NCBI GenBank assembly: GCA_964345365.1
Contig: CAYFQR010000022.1
Coordinates: 1 to 24,799, forward strand
Length of the DNA stretch: 24,799 nucleotides
Direction of reading: 5' to 3'
Source of the DNA: RUG754 sp964345365
GTDB lineage: Bacteria > Bacillota > Clostridia > Peptostreptococcales > Anaerovoracaceae
The notes under the pieces were generated by a model, which was given only the letters and a program-made list of their open reading frames with translations, was not told the origin of the DNA and searched no databases. Positions 1 to 7,148 of this stretch are shown here, in pieces. Each line of letters opens with the position of its first letter. The stretch's first letter is position 1. A program made the position numbers and the translations under genes.

Positions 1-821
1 CTCGTGAGGTCCACGTGCATATGGAGAGGCCACTCCGAAGTAACAGAGATGAAAGGAAGATTGATAGTTGTCGTATGCGCACTCGAAAGTTCTTTTTTGG
101 CTTTTTCGGCACCTTCCTTGAGCCTCTGAAGCGCCATCTTATCCTGCCTTAAATCGACTCCGTTTTCTTTTGCAAAATTATCTGCGAGATAGTTCACCAC
201 CACCTCGTCGAAATCGTCTCCGCCGAGCCTCGTATCTCCGTTCGTAGCCAGAACCTCGAATACTCCGTCGCCGAGCTCCAGGATGGATACGTCAAATGTA
301 CCTCCGCCGAGGTCATAAACCAAAATCTTGTGCGAGCCGCCCTCTTTTTCGAGACCGTATGCGAGCGATGCCGCAGTAGGCTCGTTTATGATTCTCTTAA
401 CTTCGAGGCCCGCAATCCTGCCGGCGTCTTTGGTCGCCTGCTTCTGCGCGTCCGAGAAATATGCCGGAACCGTAATTACCGCTTCCGTAACCTTATCCCC
501 GAGGTATGCCTCCGCGTCATTTTTTAATTTAGTGAGAATCATTGCACTGATGTCCTGCGGAGTGTAATCCTTGCCGTCGATGGTTACCTTATAATCCTCA
601 CCCATATGTCTTTTAATCGATGAAACAGTCCTGTCCGGGTTAGTTACCGCCTGTCTCTTGGCGGTTTCGCCGACAAGCCTTTCGCCGTCTTTTTTGAATC
701 CTACAATCGACGGTGTAGTTCTCATTCCTTCCGCGTTGGTTATCACTATAGGCTCGCCGCCTTCAAGCACCGACACGCAGCTGTTAGTTGTTCCTAAGTC
801 AATTCCTATTACTTTTGCCAT
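1..821 (-). CDS. dnaK: Molecular chaperone DnaK (Hsp70), N-terminal part; 3' end outside window
   Basis: ATP-dependent Hsp70 chaperone that folds and refolds client proteins in the cytoplasm with DnaJ and GrpE. The visible 273 residues are most of the nucleotide-binding domain: MAKVIGIDLGTTNS at the N-terminus (phosphate 1 loop), INEPTAASLAYG near residue 140, VYDLGGGTFDVS near 165 (phosphate 2 loop), and at the window edge LPFISVTSEWPLHMHVDLT, where the frame stays open. Substrate-binding domain and stop lie beyond position 1. The ATG at 821 follows a strong Shine-Dalgarno GGGAGG. It is the third gene of the hrcA-grpE-dnaK operon, so it is expected to be repressed by HrcA through CIRCE and induced by heat; dnaJ usually follows. 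Identification is secure. Confidence 0.97.
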   Translation of the reverse strand, partial: MAKVIGIDLGTTNSCVSVLEGGEPIVITNAEGMRTTPSIVGFKKDGERLVGETAKRQAVTNPDRTVSSIKRHMGEDYKVTIDGKDYTPQDISAMILTKLKNDAEAYLGDKVTEAVITVPAYFSDAQKQATKDAGRIAGLEVKRIINEPTAASLAYGLEKEGGSHKILVYDLGGGTFDVSILELGDGVFEVLATNGDTRLGGDDFDEVVVNYLADNFAKENGVDLRQDKMALQRLKEGAEKAKKELSSAHTTTINLPFISVTSEWPLHMHVDLT

Positions 822-834
822 TTTATTTCCTCCC

Positions 835-890
835 GGGCTCATGCCCAATTTTTTTCTTTTGAACGGTGTCGGAGCTCATTTCCGCACACC
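835..890 (-). promoter_or_regulatory. Two RNA hairpins in the grpE-dnaK intergenic leader
   Basis: In the 150-nt gap between grpE and dnaK the minus-strand RNA can form two hairpins. At 865-890 the arms are GGTGT(g)CGGA and TCCGACACC around a 7-nt loop, with one bulged G. At 835-846 GGGC and GCCC close on a 4-nt loop just upstream of the dnaK Shine-Dalgarno. Neither is followed by a U tract, so they are not intrinsic terminators. Known heat-shock operons often have processing or stability elements at such junctions; that role here is inference. Confidence 0.45.
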
Positions 891-971
891 CCTTACTTAA
901 CAATTAATTATGTTTGCTTTAATATTTATTTCGATGCCTCGCCTGCAAAGAATCCGCTGCCGGCACTAAGC

Positions 972-1658
972 TCAGTTGGCCACCTTGACCATACTCGGCC
1001 TTATGACCCTGCCGTTCAGAATATATCCCTTCTGCAGCACCTCCGACACCTTGCCCGAATCATGCTCGCTTGAATCCTCCATCATAACGGCATTGTGGAA
1101 GTTCGGGTCAAAGTCTTCGCCGAGTGCCTTTATCTCGGAAACTCCCGCTTTTTCGAGTGTCTCCCAAAACTGCTTGAATATCAGCTCCATACCCTCAAGC
1201 AGCTTAGGGTCGGAACCCGCTGCCGCTTCAAGCGCCCTGTCGAAATTATCCAGAACGCTCAAGAGGTTCTTAACTATATCCTCGTTGGCATATTGGTAAA
1301 TATCGGCTTTTTCTTTGTCGAATCTTTTTTTCTGGTTTTGAAAATCCGCCATAAGCCTGATATATTTTTCGTTTACTTCATCAACCTTCGCCTCGGCTTC
1401 GGTTTTCGTTTCGCTCACGCCGTCCTTTGAGCCGTCACAGGACTCTGCACCGACCTCAGAATCGGTTTTGCCACCCTTCGAACTGTCACAAACCGTATCG
1501 GTATCCGCTTTCATGCCCGAACTCTCATGGTTATCCGCATCGGAATGTAAGTCTTTTTCACATTCCTCCGCAGCGTTTTCTTTGTTTTTTGCGGCTGTGA
1601 AATCCGAATTATTCATGTTCTGCTCGTTTATCTTTCTCTGTTTTTTATCAGTCATCAT
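972..1658 (-). CDS. grpE: Nucleotide exchange factor GrpE
   Basis: Co-chaperone that releases ADP from DnaK. The C-terminal two thirds are canonical: a long coiled coil (YIRLMADFQNQKKRFDKEK, then the VLDNFDRALEAA region) followed by the beta domain ending GYILNGRVIRPSMVKVAN. The first ~85 residues are a hydrophilic, acidic, low-complexity extension rich in D, E, S and K; it carries two related segments (CDSSKGG and CDGSKDG) 17 residues apart, a 51-bp direct repeat at DNA level (1420-1439 and 1471-1490). Two ATGs are adjacent: 1658, and 1655, which is better spaced from AGAGG. The start overlaps the hrcA stop by 11 (or 8) nt, implying translational coupling. Length of 228 aa is slightly long because of the N-terminal extension. 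Confidence 0.96.
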   Translation of the reverse strand: MMTDKKQRKINEQNMNNSDFTAAKNKENAAEECEKDLHSDADNHESSGMKADTDTVCDSSKGGKTDSEVGAESCDGSKDGVSETKTEAEAKVDEVNEKYIRLMADFQNQKKRFDKEKADIYQYANEDIVKNLLSVLDNFDRALEAAAGSDPKLLEGMELIFKQFWETLEKAGVSEIKALGEDFDPNFHNAVMMEDSSEHDSGKVSEVLQKGYILNGRVIRPSMVKVAN

Positions 1659-2697
1659 TTACCTCTTCTCCGCTTTCCAATCTGAAGGTGTTCGTCAGAT
1701 TATCCGTAAGATATTCTATTATCGACGTAACCTCGCTGTATTTCATCCTTGTAGGGCCGATAACCCCTATCTTACCGACGAGCTTGCCGTCCACACAGTA
1801 GGTCGCGGTTATCAAGCTGCAATCATGAAGTTCTTCCTCGCAGTTTTCTTCACCTATCGTTACCGTAATCCCGTCGTCCCTCTCGATAATCTTCCTGGTG
1901 ATTTCGTCTTTTTGGGTGAGGAGCTGTATGAAGTTCTTCGCTTTTTCCAAATCACTGTATTCAGGTATGTCGAAGATATTCGAAAGTCCCTCCATGTAGA
2001 GATTGACATCCAGCATATCCCTAAGCGTCCTGAGGAAGTTAGGCATTACGTCCTGAGCCATGCCGCTCATAGCCACTACATCCGTCTCGAAATTGGCGAT
2101 AATATTGTTTGTGAGCGCCTGAGAAACCGTCTTTCCCTTATAATTATAGGTCATAGTCTTAGAGAGAAGCTCAAGACCCTCCGCCGTATAAGGCACGCTC
2201 ATCTTTACCGCCTTGTTTGATACCTTGCCGGATTCGGATACAATCATCAGTATTACCGTATCTTGATCGACAGGAAGCAGGCTTATGTATTTCAGTATGT
2301 CCTCGTCTTTTTGAGGTGTAAGCGCAAAACTCGTCAGGTTGGTAATCTCCGAAAGTATCTCCGCTGCATGCTCAATCGTTTTTTCGAAGTCGCTCGCGGA
2401 TTTTTTTAGTCTTTCGGCGATTATTATTTTTTCTTCGCCTGTAAGCTCGGGCTTATCCATAAGCTCGTTCACATATAGCCTGTATGCCTTGGCTGACGGC
2501 ACACGTCCCGCAGATGTATGCGGATGGGTCAGATAACCCATGTCCTCCAAATCAGCCATCTCATTTCTGATTGTAGCCGGACTGAAGCTGATGCCCTCCT
2601 TCTTGGAAAGAGTACGAGAGCCTACCGGCTCGGCGGTCAATATGTAGTCGCTGATTATGGCTTGCAATATTTTAAGTTTTCTCTCACTGAGTTTCAT
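1648..2697 (-). CDS. hrcA: Heat-inducible transcription repressor HrcA
   Basis: Repressor of class I heat-shock genes; it binds the CIRCE operator and is itself a GroEL client in the known model. The N-terminus is a winged-helix domain (ERKLKILQAIISDYI, EPVGSRTLSKKEGISFSPAT, IRNEMADLEDMGYLTHPHTS) and the remaining ~250 residues are the GAF-like dimerisation domain ending FRLESGEEVNDD. 349 aa is the usual length. The ATG at 2697 has GAGGA 8 nt upstream. It is first gene of the operon and lies downstream of a CIRCE element, so it should repress its own transcription as well as grpE and dnaK. Confidence 0.97.
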   Translation of the reverse strand: MKLSERKLKILQAIISDYILTAEPVGSRTLSKKEGISFSPATIRNEMADLEDMGYLTHPHTSAGRVPSAKAYRLYVNELMDKPELTGEEKIIIAERLKKSASDFEKTIEHAAEILSEITNLTSFALTPQKDEDILKYISLLPVDQDTVILMIVSESGKVSNKAVKMSVPYTAEGLELLSKTMTYNYKGKTVSQALTNNIIANFETDVVAMSGMAQDVMPNFLRTLRDMLDVNLYMEGLSNIFDIPEYSDLEKAKNFIQLLTQKDEITRKIIERDDGITVTIGEENCEEELHDCSLITATYCVDGKLVGKIGVIGPTRMKYSEVTSIIEYLTDNLTNTFRLESGEEVNDD

Positions 2698-2810
2698 ATT
2701 GTAATCCTCGAATCAGTTATCCGCATTAAATATTATTTAAGCGTTTTGACATCGGAGTGCTTCTCCGACCGAACCGCCCGTTAATGCGTTTTCCATAGTT
2801 TTAGCTTCGT

Positions 2811-2839
2811 GTTAGCACTCGTGCGTTAAGAGTGCTAAC
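2811..2839 (-). promoter_or_regulatory. CIRCE operator (HrcA binding site)
   Basis: Perfect match to the CIRCE consensus: TTAGCACTC (2812-2820), nine bases, GAGTGCTAA (2830-2838); the arms extend by one more pair (G/C) on each side. It lies directly downstream of the hrcA -10 hexamer, over the probable transcription start and early leader, about 115 nt before the hrcA ATG. This is the classic position for HrcA repression. Confidence 0.98.
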
Positions 2840-2849
2840 CCACAATTAT

Positions 2850-2878
2850 AATATAACCCTATTGACGCTTTATGTCAA
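2850..2878 (-). promoter_or_regulatory. Sigma-A promoter of hrcA-grpE-dnaK
   Basis: On the minus strand a perfect -35 TTGACA (2873-2878) is followed after 17 nt by TATATT (2850-2855). A TATAAT at 2845-2850 would need a 22-nt spacer and is less likely. Transcription would start within or next to CIRCE. Confidence 0.85.
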
Positions 2879-2885
2879 CAGGGTT
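2855..2885 (-). terminator. Hairpin after gltX overlapping the hrcA promoter
   Basis: Twelve-bp inverted repeat: AACCCTGTTGAC (2874-2885) and GTCAATAGGGTT (2855-2866) with one G-U pair and a 7-nt loop, starting 19 nt after the gltX stop. It is the only terminator-like structure between gltX and hrcA. The tract after it is AU-rich but not poly-U on the minus strand; the plus-strand version has a better T run but no gene to terminate. The left arm contains the hrcA -35 hexamer. Confidence 0.55.
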
Positions 2886-2904
2886 TTGTATATTTTTTGT
2901 GTAA

Positions 2905-4572
2905 TTATTGTGAAATATATTCGCCGAGTCTTTCCTTCGTTCTCTTTTCGCCCAATATCTGCTGAATCTGCCAAACATCAGGGCTCTGCCGCCTTCCCAT
3001 AAGCGCTACTCTGATTACGGTAGAGACATGTCCCACATGCCCCTTATACATCTCCGGGTTCTTCTTGTAGTCCTTCGGTTTAACGGCATATCCGAGTTCG
3101 CCCGCTATATCTCTTATCTTATTGAACCAGATTTCCTGATTGTCCGAATGGTCATAGGTTTCAAGGTACGATGCGATAATTTTCTCTACATCGCCCGCAG
3201 AAACCGCCTCCTCCGGCATCTCCTCTTCTCTTTCAAAAAACTCGTCGAAGAAATATGAAATATTCTTAACCGTCTGCGCGGCACATATATGGTCTTTTCT
3301 AGGGTTCCGTTCCTCGTTCCTTCCTATGTCGAGTATCTTCTCCAGATAATCTCTGTCGCTGAAAATCGTCGCATACTCCGGTGCGAATTCCTTTGACCAG
3401 CCATTCAGAAAATCATATAGTTCAGCCGCACTTACTTTAAGAAGCACATCCTTTGAAATGTCATTCAGTTTATTAAGGTCAAAGAGCGCTCCCGAATTCG
3501 ACATCTTCTCGGTCGAGAAAGGGAATTCCTCCGCCGGAGCATCCGGATTGGCAATTCTCCACTCCTCGAAGTTCGAGTTGAGTATCGTCAGGAGATATTC
3601 TCTCACCGCAAGGGGATGATATCCCTCTTTTCTGTAATAGTCGAGCGAAAGCTCCGGGTCGAGCCTCTTGGAGAGCTTGCGTTTATTGCCGTCCTCATCG
3701 AGTTTCATTAGCTGTGCGGTATGACAATAAATCGGCGGCTGCCAACCCAGTTTTTCAAAAAGCTCTATATGAACAGGAAGCGACGGAAGCCACTCCGCGC
3801 CTCTCACAACGTGTGTGGTTCTCATAAGATGGTCGTCAACTACATGTGCAAAATGGTAGGTCGGAATCCCCGTAGCCTTTAATATTACGGTATCCTGGTC
3901 ATTTTCAGGCATATCGAGAATGCCTCTTATAGCGTCCTCAACCCGTATTCTCCTTATCTCCTCTTCAGGTCTGTCGAGGTTGCCGTCCGACTTCAGCCTG
4001 ATTACGAATTTTTCACCTGTCGAAAGCTTCTTTTCAATCTCCTCCATGGTGAGCTCTCTGGATTTCGCCCACTTGCCGTAGATGCCCGGATTAGCTTTGA
4101 CAGCCTCCTGTTCCTCCCTTATCGAAGCAATCTCGTCTTCTGTAAGAAAACACGGATAGGCCTTGCCCTCTTCAATCAATTTCTTCGCGAAACTCCTGTA
4201 TATAGGGCCGCGATTTGACTGTGTGTAGTTGCCGTAGTTTCCTACGTCACCCGCCATGGTCGCACCTTCGTCAAAGTTTATACCGAAAAATCCGAGCGAG
4301 CTTATAATCGTCTCAACAGCACCCTCCACCTCACGCTTGTCGTCGGTGTCCTCTATTCTTAAGAAGAAGACCCCGCCGCTCTGATGTGCGAGTCTTTCGT
4401 CCGCAAACGCGCCGAAGAGATTACCGAGATGAATGAAACCCGTAGGCGAGGGCCCGAGCCTCGTCACCTTGGCATCTTGTGGAAGGTCTCTTTCGGGATA
4501 TATCTCTTCGTAATATTCCGGTGATTCAAGTTCTTCCGTAAACAACAATTCAGCTAATTTTTTATAATCCAT
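2905..4572 (-). CDS. gltX: Glutamate--tRNA ligase
   Basis: Class I aminoacyl-tRNA synthetase that charges tRNA with glutamate in the cytoplasm. Visible signatures: TRLGPSPTGFIHLGN (residues 37-51, the HIGH-box region as HLGN), LRIEDTDDKREVE (71-83), and the KMSKS-type loop as KRKLSKR (297-303), followed by an alpha-helical anticodon-binding half. The frame is open upstream to 4608, but I choose the ATG at 4572 (MDYKKLAELLF) because GGAG sits 6 nt before it; the longer N-terminus would add 12 residues without a better ribosome site. At 555 aa it is longer than the ~480-aa bacterial norm. Whether it is discriminating or also charges tRNA-Gln cannot be told here; gatCAB is not in the window. Confidence 0.93.
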   Translation of the reverse strand: MDYKKLAELLFTEELESPEYYEEIYPERDLPQDAKVTRLGPSPTGFIHLGNLFGAFADERLAHQSGGVFFLRIEDTDDKREVEGAVETIISSLGFFGINFDEGATMAGDVGNYGNYTQSNRGPIYRSFAKKLIEEGKAYPCFLTEDEIASIREEQEAVKANPGIYGKWAKSRELTMEEIEKKLSTGEKFVIRLKSDGNLDRPEEEIRRIRVEDAIRGILDMPENDQDTVILKATGIPTYHFAHVVDDHLMRTTHVVRGAEWLPSLPVHIELFEKLGWQPPIYCHTAQLMKLDEDGNKRKLSKRLDPELSLDYYRKEGYHPLAVREYLLTILNSNFEEWRIANPDAPAEEFPFSTEKMSNSGALFDLNKLNDISKDVLLKVSAAELYDFLNGWSKEFAPEYATIFSDRDYLEKILDIGRNEERNPRKDHICAAQTVKNISYFFDEFFEREEEMPEEAVSAGDVEKIIASYLETYDHSDNQEIWFNKIRDIAGELGYAVKPKDYKKNPEMYKGHVGHVSTVIRVALMGRRQSPDVWQIQQILGEKRTKERLGEYISQ

Positions 4573-4587
4573 ATTTTTCTCCATATG

Positions 4588-4710
4588 TTCAAGTATCATT
4601 GAATACATTCAATATATTTACGCATGTTTAACACATTTCAGTATAGATTCAATATACTCATATGCGTTCAGCATATTTAAGTTTATAATTCATATTTCAA
4701 TACATTTACT
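4588..4710 (-). repeat. Degenerate ~20-bp tandem repeat between the lysozyme gene and gltX
   Basis: About six AT-rich units, read on the minus strand as variants of TRAATATRTTGAANNYATAC. On the plus strand the TTC/TTT core recurs at 4588, 4608, 4627, 4648, 4667 and 4689, a step of 19-22 bp, close to two helical turns. The last unit runs into the ribosome-binding region of gltX. The core AAATATATTGAA resembles the array on the other side of the lysozyme gene. No terminator or clear promoter is seen in the gap 4609-4755. Confidence 0.6.
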
Positions 4711-4755
4711 TGCTTTTAATTGTATTTATCTATTTATCGTCATATTTGATTTTTC

Positions 4756-6990
4756 TTACCATAGTCTGTATGCCTTGCTCGACCACTTGGTGTAATACTT
4801 TTTGCCGTCTATTACCCTGACTCCGCGAACCTTGAAGTAATACCTGCTGCCCTTCTTCATTGTGGCAGCTTTTGAGGTGAAGTATCTCCTGCTGCCCGTT
4901 TCAGTTGTATACAGCGGTGATTTCCCGTAGCCCGAGGATCTTTTTAGAGAACGGTAAACCTGATAGTAATCGACTCTGTATGAAGTCCCGTCAACTTTGT
5001 TTTTTGTCCAGCTTACCTTGATGCCCGACTTCACCTTGGAGGAAGTGAGCTTGATGCGGGTCGCTTCCACTCCCGCTATAATCCTGAGATTCGCTTTGTT
5101 TGCTTCAGCTTCGCCCTGTGCCGCTTTTTCGGCATTTGTGAGTCCCGAAACCTCAAGTCTGACGATGTGTGTCGCTTCCTTATATTCATCGGTTTCGGAA
5201 GCCGTAATCGTGAACTCGACGGTGCCTATTTCATCGCCTACAATGTTCACTTTGCCGAACTCGTCGATAGTCGCGATAGCCGGATTCGAAGATGCAAAAT
5301 AGAAAAGTCCGTCGCCGCTTGTCTGAGGAGTAATCGTGAAACCCTTACCTGAAGTATCTCTCCTGTATTTAGTATATTTCGTCGTGATTACCTGTTCGAG
5401 CTTGGGCTGCGTAACCTTAAGCTCTATAGTTTCAGTCTTTTCGAGAGTATTAGGTGTTTCCTTCGCCGTAACAGTGATTGTGGTATTGCCGCGTTTGAGA
5501 GGCGTAACCACGCCCTCAGGGGATACCGTAGCCACGCTTTCGTCACTCGAGGCGTAAGTTATATCAGCAAGGAACTGAGGGCTTACTCCGAGCGTATATG
5601 GCGGTTCCGTAGTATCCACGGTATTTCTCTTATCCACTATCGTGAGCTGCTGCTCCGCTTTTTTTATCTCGAAGCTGCGTTCGATGGTTCCGGTAAAGTT
5701 CCTGATAAAGCTTATTCTGACTCTTGCAATCCCGGCTTGGATATTGTTCGAATACACAGCCGAATAATCAATGCCGCTTCTTAAAGCATTGCCGTCCGCA
5801 TCAAAGAGCTTAAGCGCCGGTTTTATCTCTTTTCCGGTATATTTCGCGGATCTTATTTCTTCCATGCCTATCCCGCTGAGGTCGGTGAGCGGTTCGATAT
5901 TAAACGGAACCAATTTGTAATCCGTGAATCTGCCCCTGCCTATAATAAGAGCATAGCCTGTGCCGGCATTCACATTATTAACAAACCTCAGCGCATAGTC
6001 TCTTCCCTCCATAAGCATTTCGCCGCCATAAGTCACAGATACGTATGTCGTGCGCGGATTACCGTGATTGTACGAAAATGCCGATTGTCCTAAGCTCGCG
6101 TCCGCATACAAAATAGATGTGGCAGGCAGTCCGCTGAGAGCAAAAGTCGACTCCATGAAACCCGACCTCTCAACAAGGCTGCCCCTGTTTATCGGGTCGC
6201 TTGTAGGCCTCGGCTGTTTATTCACGTACCAAAAATTAACGTCACATGATTTAACGTTTGCTCCCGGAACCGAACCCGATGAGGAATACTGCCACCAGAT
6301 ATATGGCAGTGAGAAATTATTTTCAAAATTATACTGCGCCGCCCAGAAATTATGCTGGGCGGCAATCCTTGCGCCGTCTACCGATTTATTTGCAAAATTC
6401 AAATACGTATAGAAGCCCGGCGTATAACCTCTCGACTTGGCATATTCGAGCCAGTATAGAGCCACGCTTGTCTTTTTAGCTTTTGAAACTCCGCTCAATC
6501 TGTCCTTCGGCCTTTCATAGTCCATGAAAAGCGGCAGGTCAAAATCCTCCGGTCCGTAGCCTGCAGCAGTAATTAAATCTATGGCGTAATCAACCTCTTC
6601 GGCAGCCTCCTCGTTAGTCCTCGCCGTAGAAAAGAAGTACGCTCCCACCATTATGCCTGCGGCTTTCGCCTCCCTCATGTTTTTTGCGAATACGACATCG
6701 TCATAGAGTCTTCCGGCTTCGGCGTAGCCCCTGCCGCCAACCCGAATAATCGCAAAATCCACGCCGCCTTTTTTTGCGGCAAACCAATCTACATTGGGCT
6801 GATAGACGGAAACGTCAATTCCGTTCAAGATCAAATAATCCGAGACCGGCGGATTATGCCTGTATGTAGTTGCTGTCCACGGGGACGGCCCGAATGATTC
6901 CGCGGCAAAAGCCCCCGAAGGCATTACCGTAATAATCATAGCTGCAATAACGAGTAATGTTGTTAGTCTTTTTTTCTTTTTTTCCCCCAA
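4756..6990 (-). CDS. Secreted GH25 lysozyme (N-acetylmuramidase) with Ig-like and Fn3 modules
   Basis: Predicted exported peptidoglycan hydrolase. Residues 1-30 are a signal peptide (KKKKR, hydrophobic core, AFAA cleavage site). Residues ~55-257 are a glycoside hydrolase 25 domain: GIDVSVYQ with D59, the acidic pair D157 and E159 in LFMDYE, and a closing WWQYSSSG...CDVNFW. Then come two repeats of the Y-x-G...DY...NN-x-x-AG type common in clostridial surface proteins (~290-455), two bacterial Ig-like (BIG2) domains (YASSDESVATVSPEG; FASSNPAIATIDEFG), and a C-terminal Fn3 domain ending TKWSSKAYRLW. There is no LPxTG sorting signal. The start is TTG at 6990: AAGGGA lies just upstream, an in-frame TAA precedes it, and the next ATG falls inside the signal peptide. 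Likely roles are wall remodelling or killing of competitors; the substrate is inferred from the family. Confidence 0.9.
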   Translation of the reverse strand: MGEKKKKRLTTLLVIAAMIITVMPSGAFAAESFGPSPWTATTYRHNPPVSDYLILNGIDVSVYQPNVDWFAAKKGGVDFAIIRVGGRGYAEAGRLYDDVVFAKNMREAKAAGIMVGAYFFSTARTNEEAAEEVDYAIDLITAAGYGPEDFDLPLFMDYERPKDRLSGVSKAKKTSVALYWLEYAKSRGYTPGFYTYLNFANKSVDGARIAAQHNFWAAQYNFENNFSLPYIWWQYSSSGSVPGANVKSCDVNFWYVNKQPRPTSDPINRGSLVERSGFMESTFALSGLPATSILYADASLGQSAFSYNHGNPRTTYVSVTYGGEMLMEGRDYALRFVNNVNAGTGYALIIGRGRFTDYKLVPFNIEPLTDLSGIGMEEIRSAKYTGKEIKPALKLFDADGNALRSGIDYSAVYSNNIQAGIARVRISFIRNFTGTIERSFEIKKAEQQLTIVDKRNTVDTTEPPYTLGVSPQFLADITYASSDESVATVSPEGVVTPLKRGNTTITVTAKETPNTLEKTETIELKVTQPKLEQVITTKYTKYRRDTSGKGFTITPQTSGDGLFYFASSNPAIATIDEFGKVNIVGDEIGTVEFTITASETDEYKEATHIVRLEVSGLTNAEKAAQGEAEANKANLRIIAGVEATRIKLTSSKVKSGIKVSWTKNKVDGTSYRVDYYQVYRSLKRSSGYGKSPLYTTETGSRRYFTSKAATMKKGSRYYFKVRGVRVIDGKKYYTKWSSKAYRLW

Positions 6991-7046
6991 ATTTATCCCT
7001 TATTTATAGCTGAAATCTTTCATTTATCATGCAGTGTTTTTTTCGG

Positions 7047-7148
7047 TTCAAACATCTTTTATTGCCTTGAACACGTATTTTTTGCGGTTCGAATATATTT
7101 CAATGCTTTAAGTATATATTTATTGCGACTTAAATATCTTCCAATATT
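7047..7148 (-). repeat. Degenerate 20-21-bp tandem repeat spanning the potCD stop codon
   Basis: Five adjoining units (plus-strand starts 7047, 7067, 7088, 7108, 7130), consensus on the minus strand about RAAATATRTNYTTRAANNGCAAW. The first unit in transcription order encodes the last residues of PotCD (KIFKSQ, stop); the others are untranslated. It therefore looks like serial duplication of a gene's 3' end followed by divergence. The rest of the 129-nt gap to the lysozyme start contains no terminator that I can see, so read-through from the pot operon into the lysozyme gene is possible. Confidence 0.65.

Noticed and set aside
1468..2220. 250-codon plus-strand ORF opposite hrcA/grpE
   Set aside because: It lies entirely antisense to two well-identified genes, has no recognisable domain and no ribosome site; it is a by-product of codon use on the other strand.
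4573..4608. Longer gltX N-terminus starting MYSMILEHMEKN
   Set aside because: The good Shine-Dalgarno GGAG lies within this stretch, 6 nt before the MDYKK start, and would be coding if the longer start were used.
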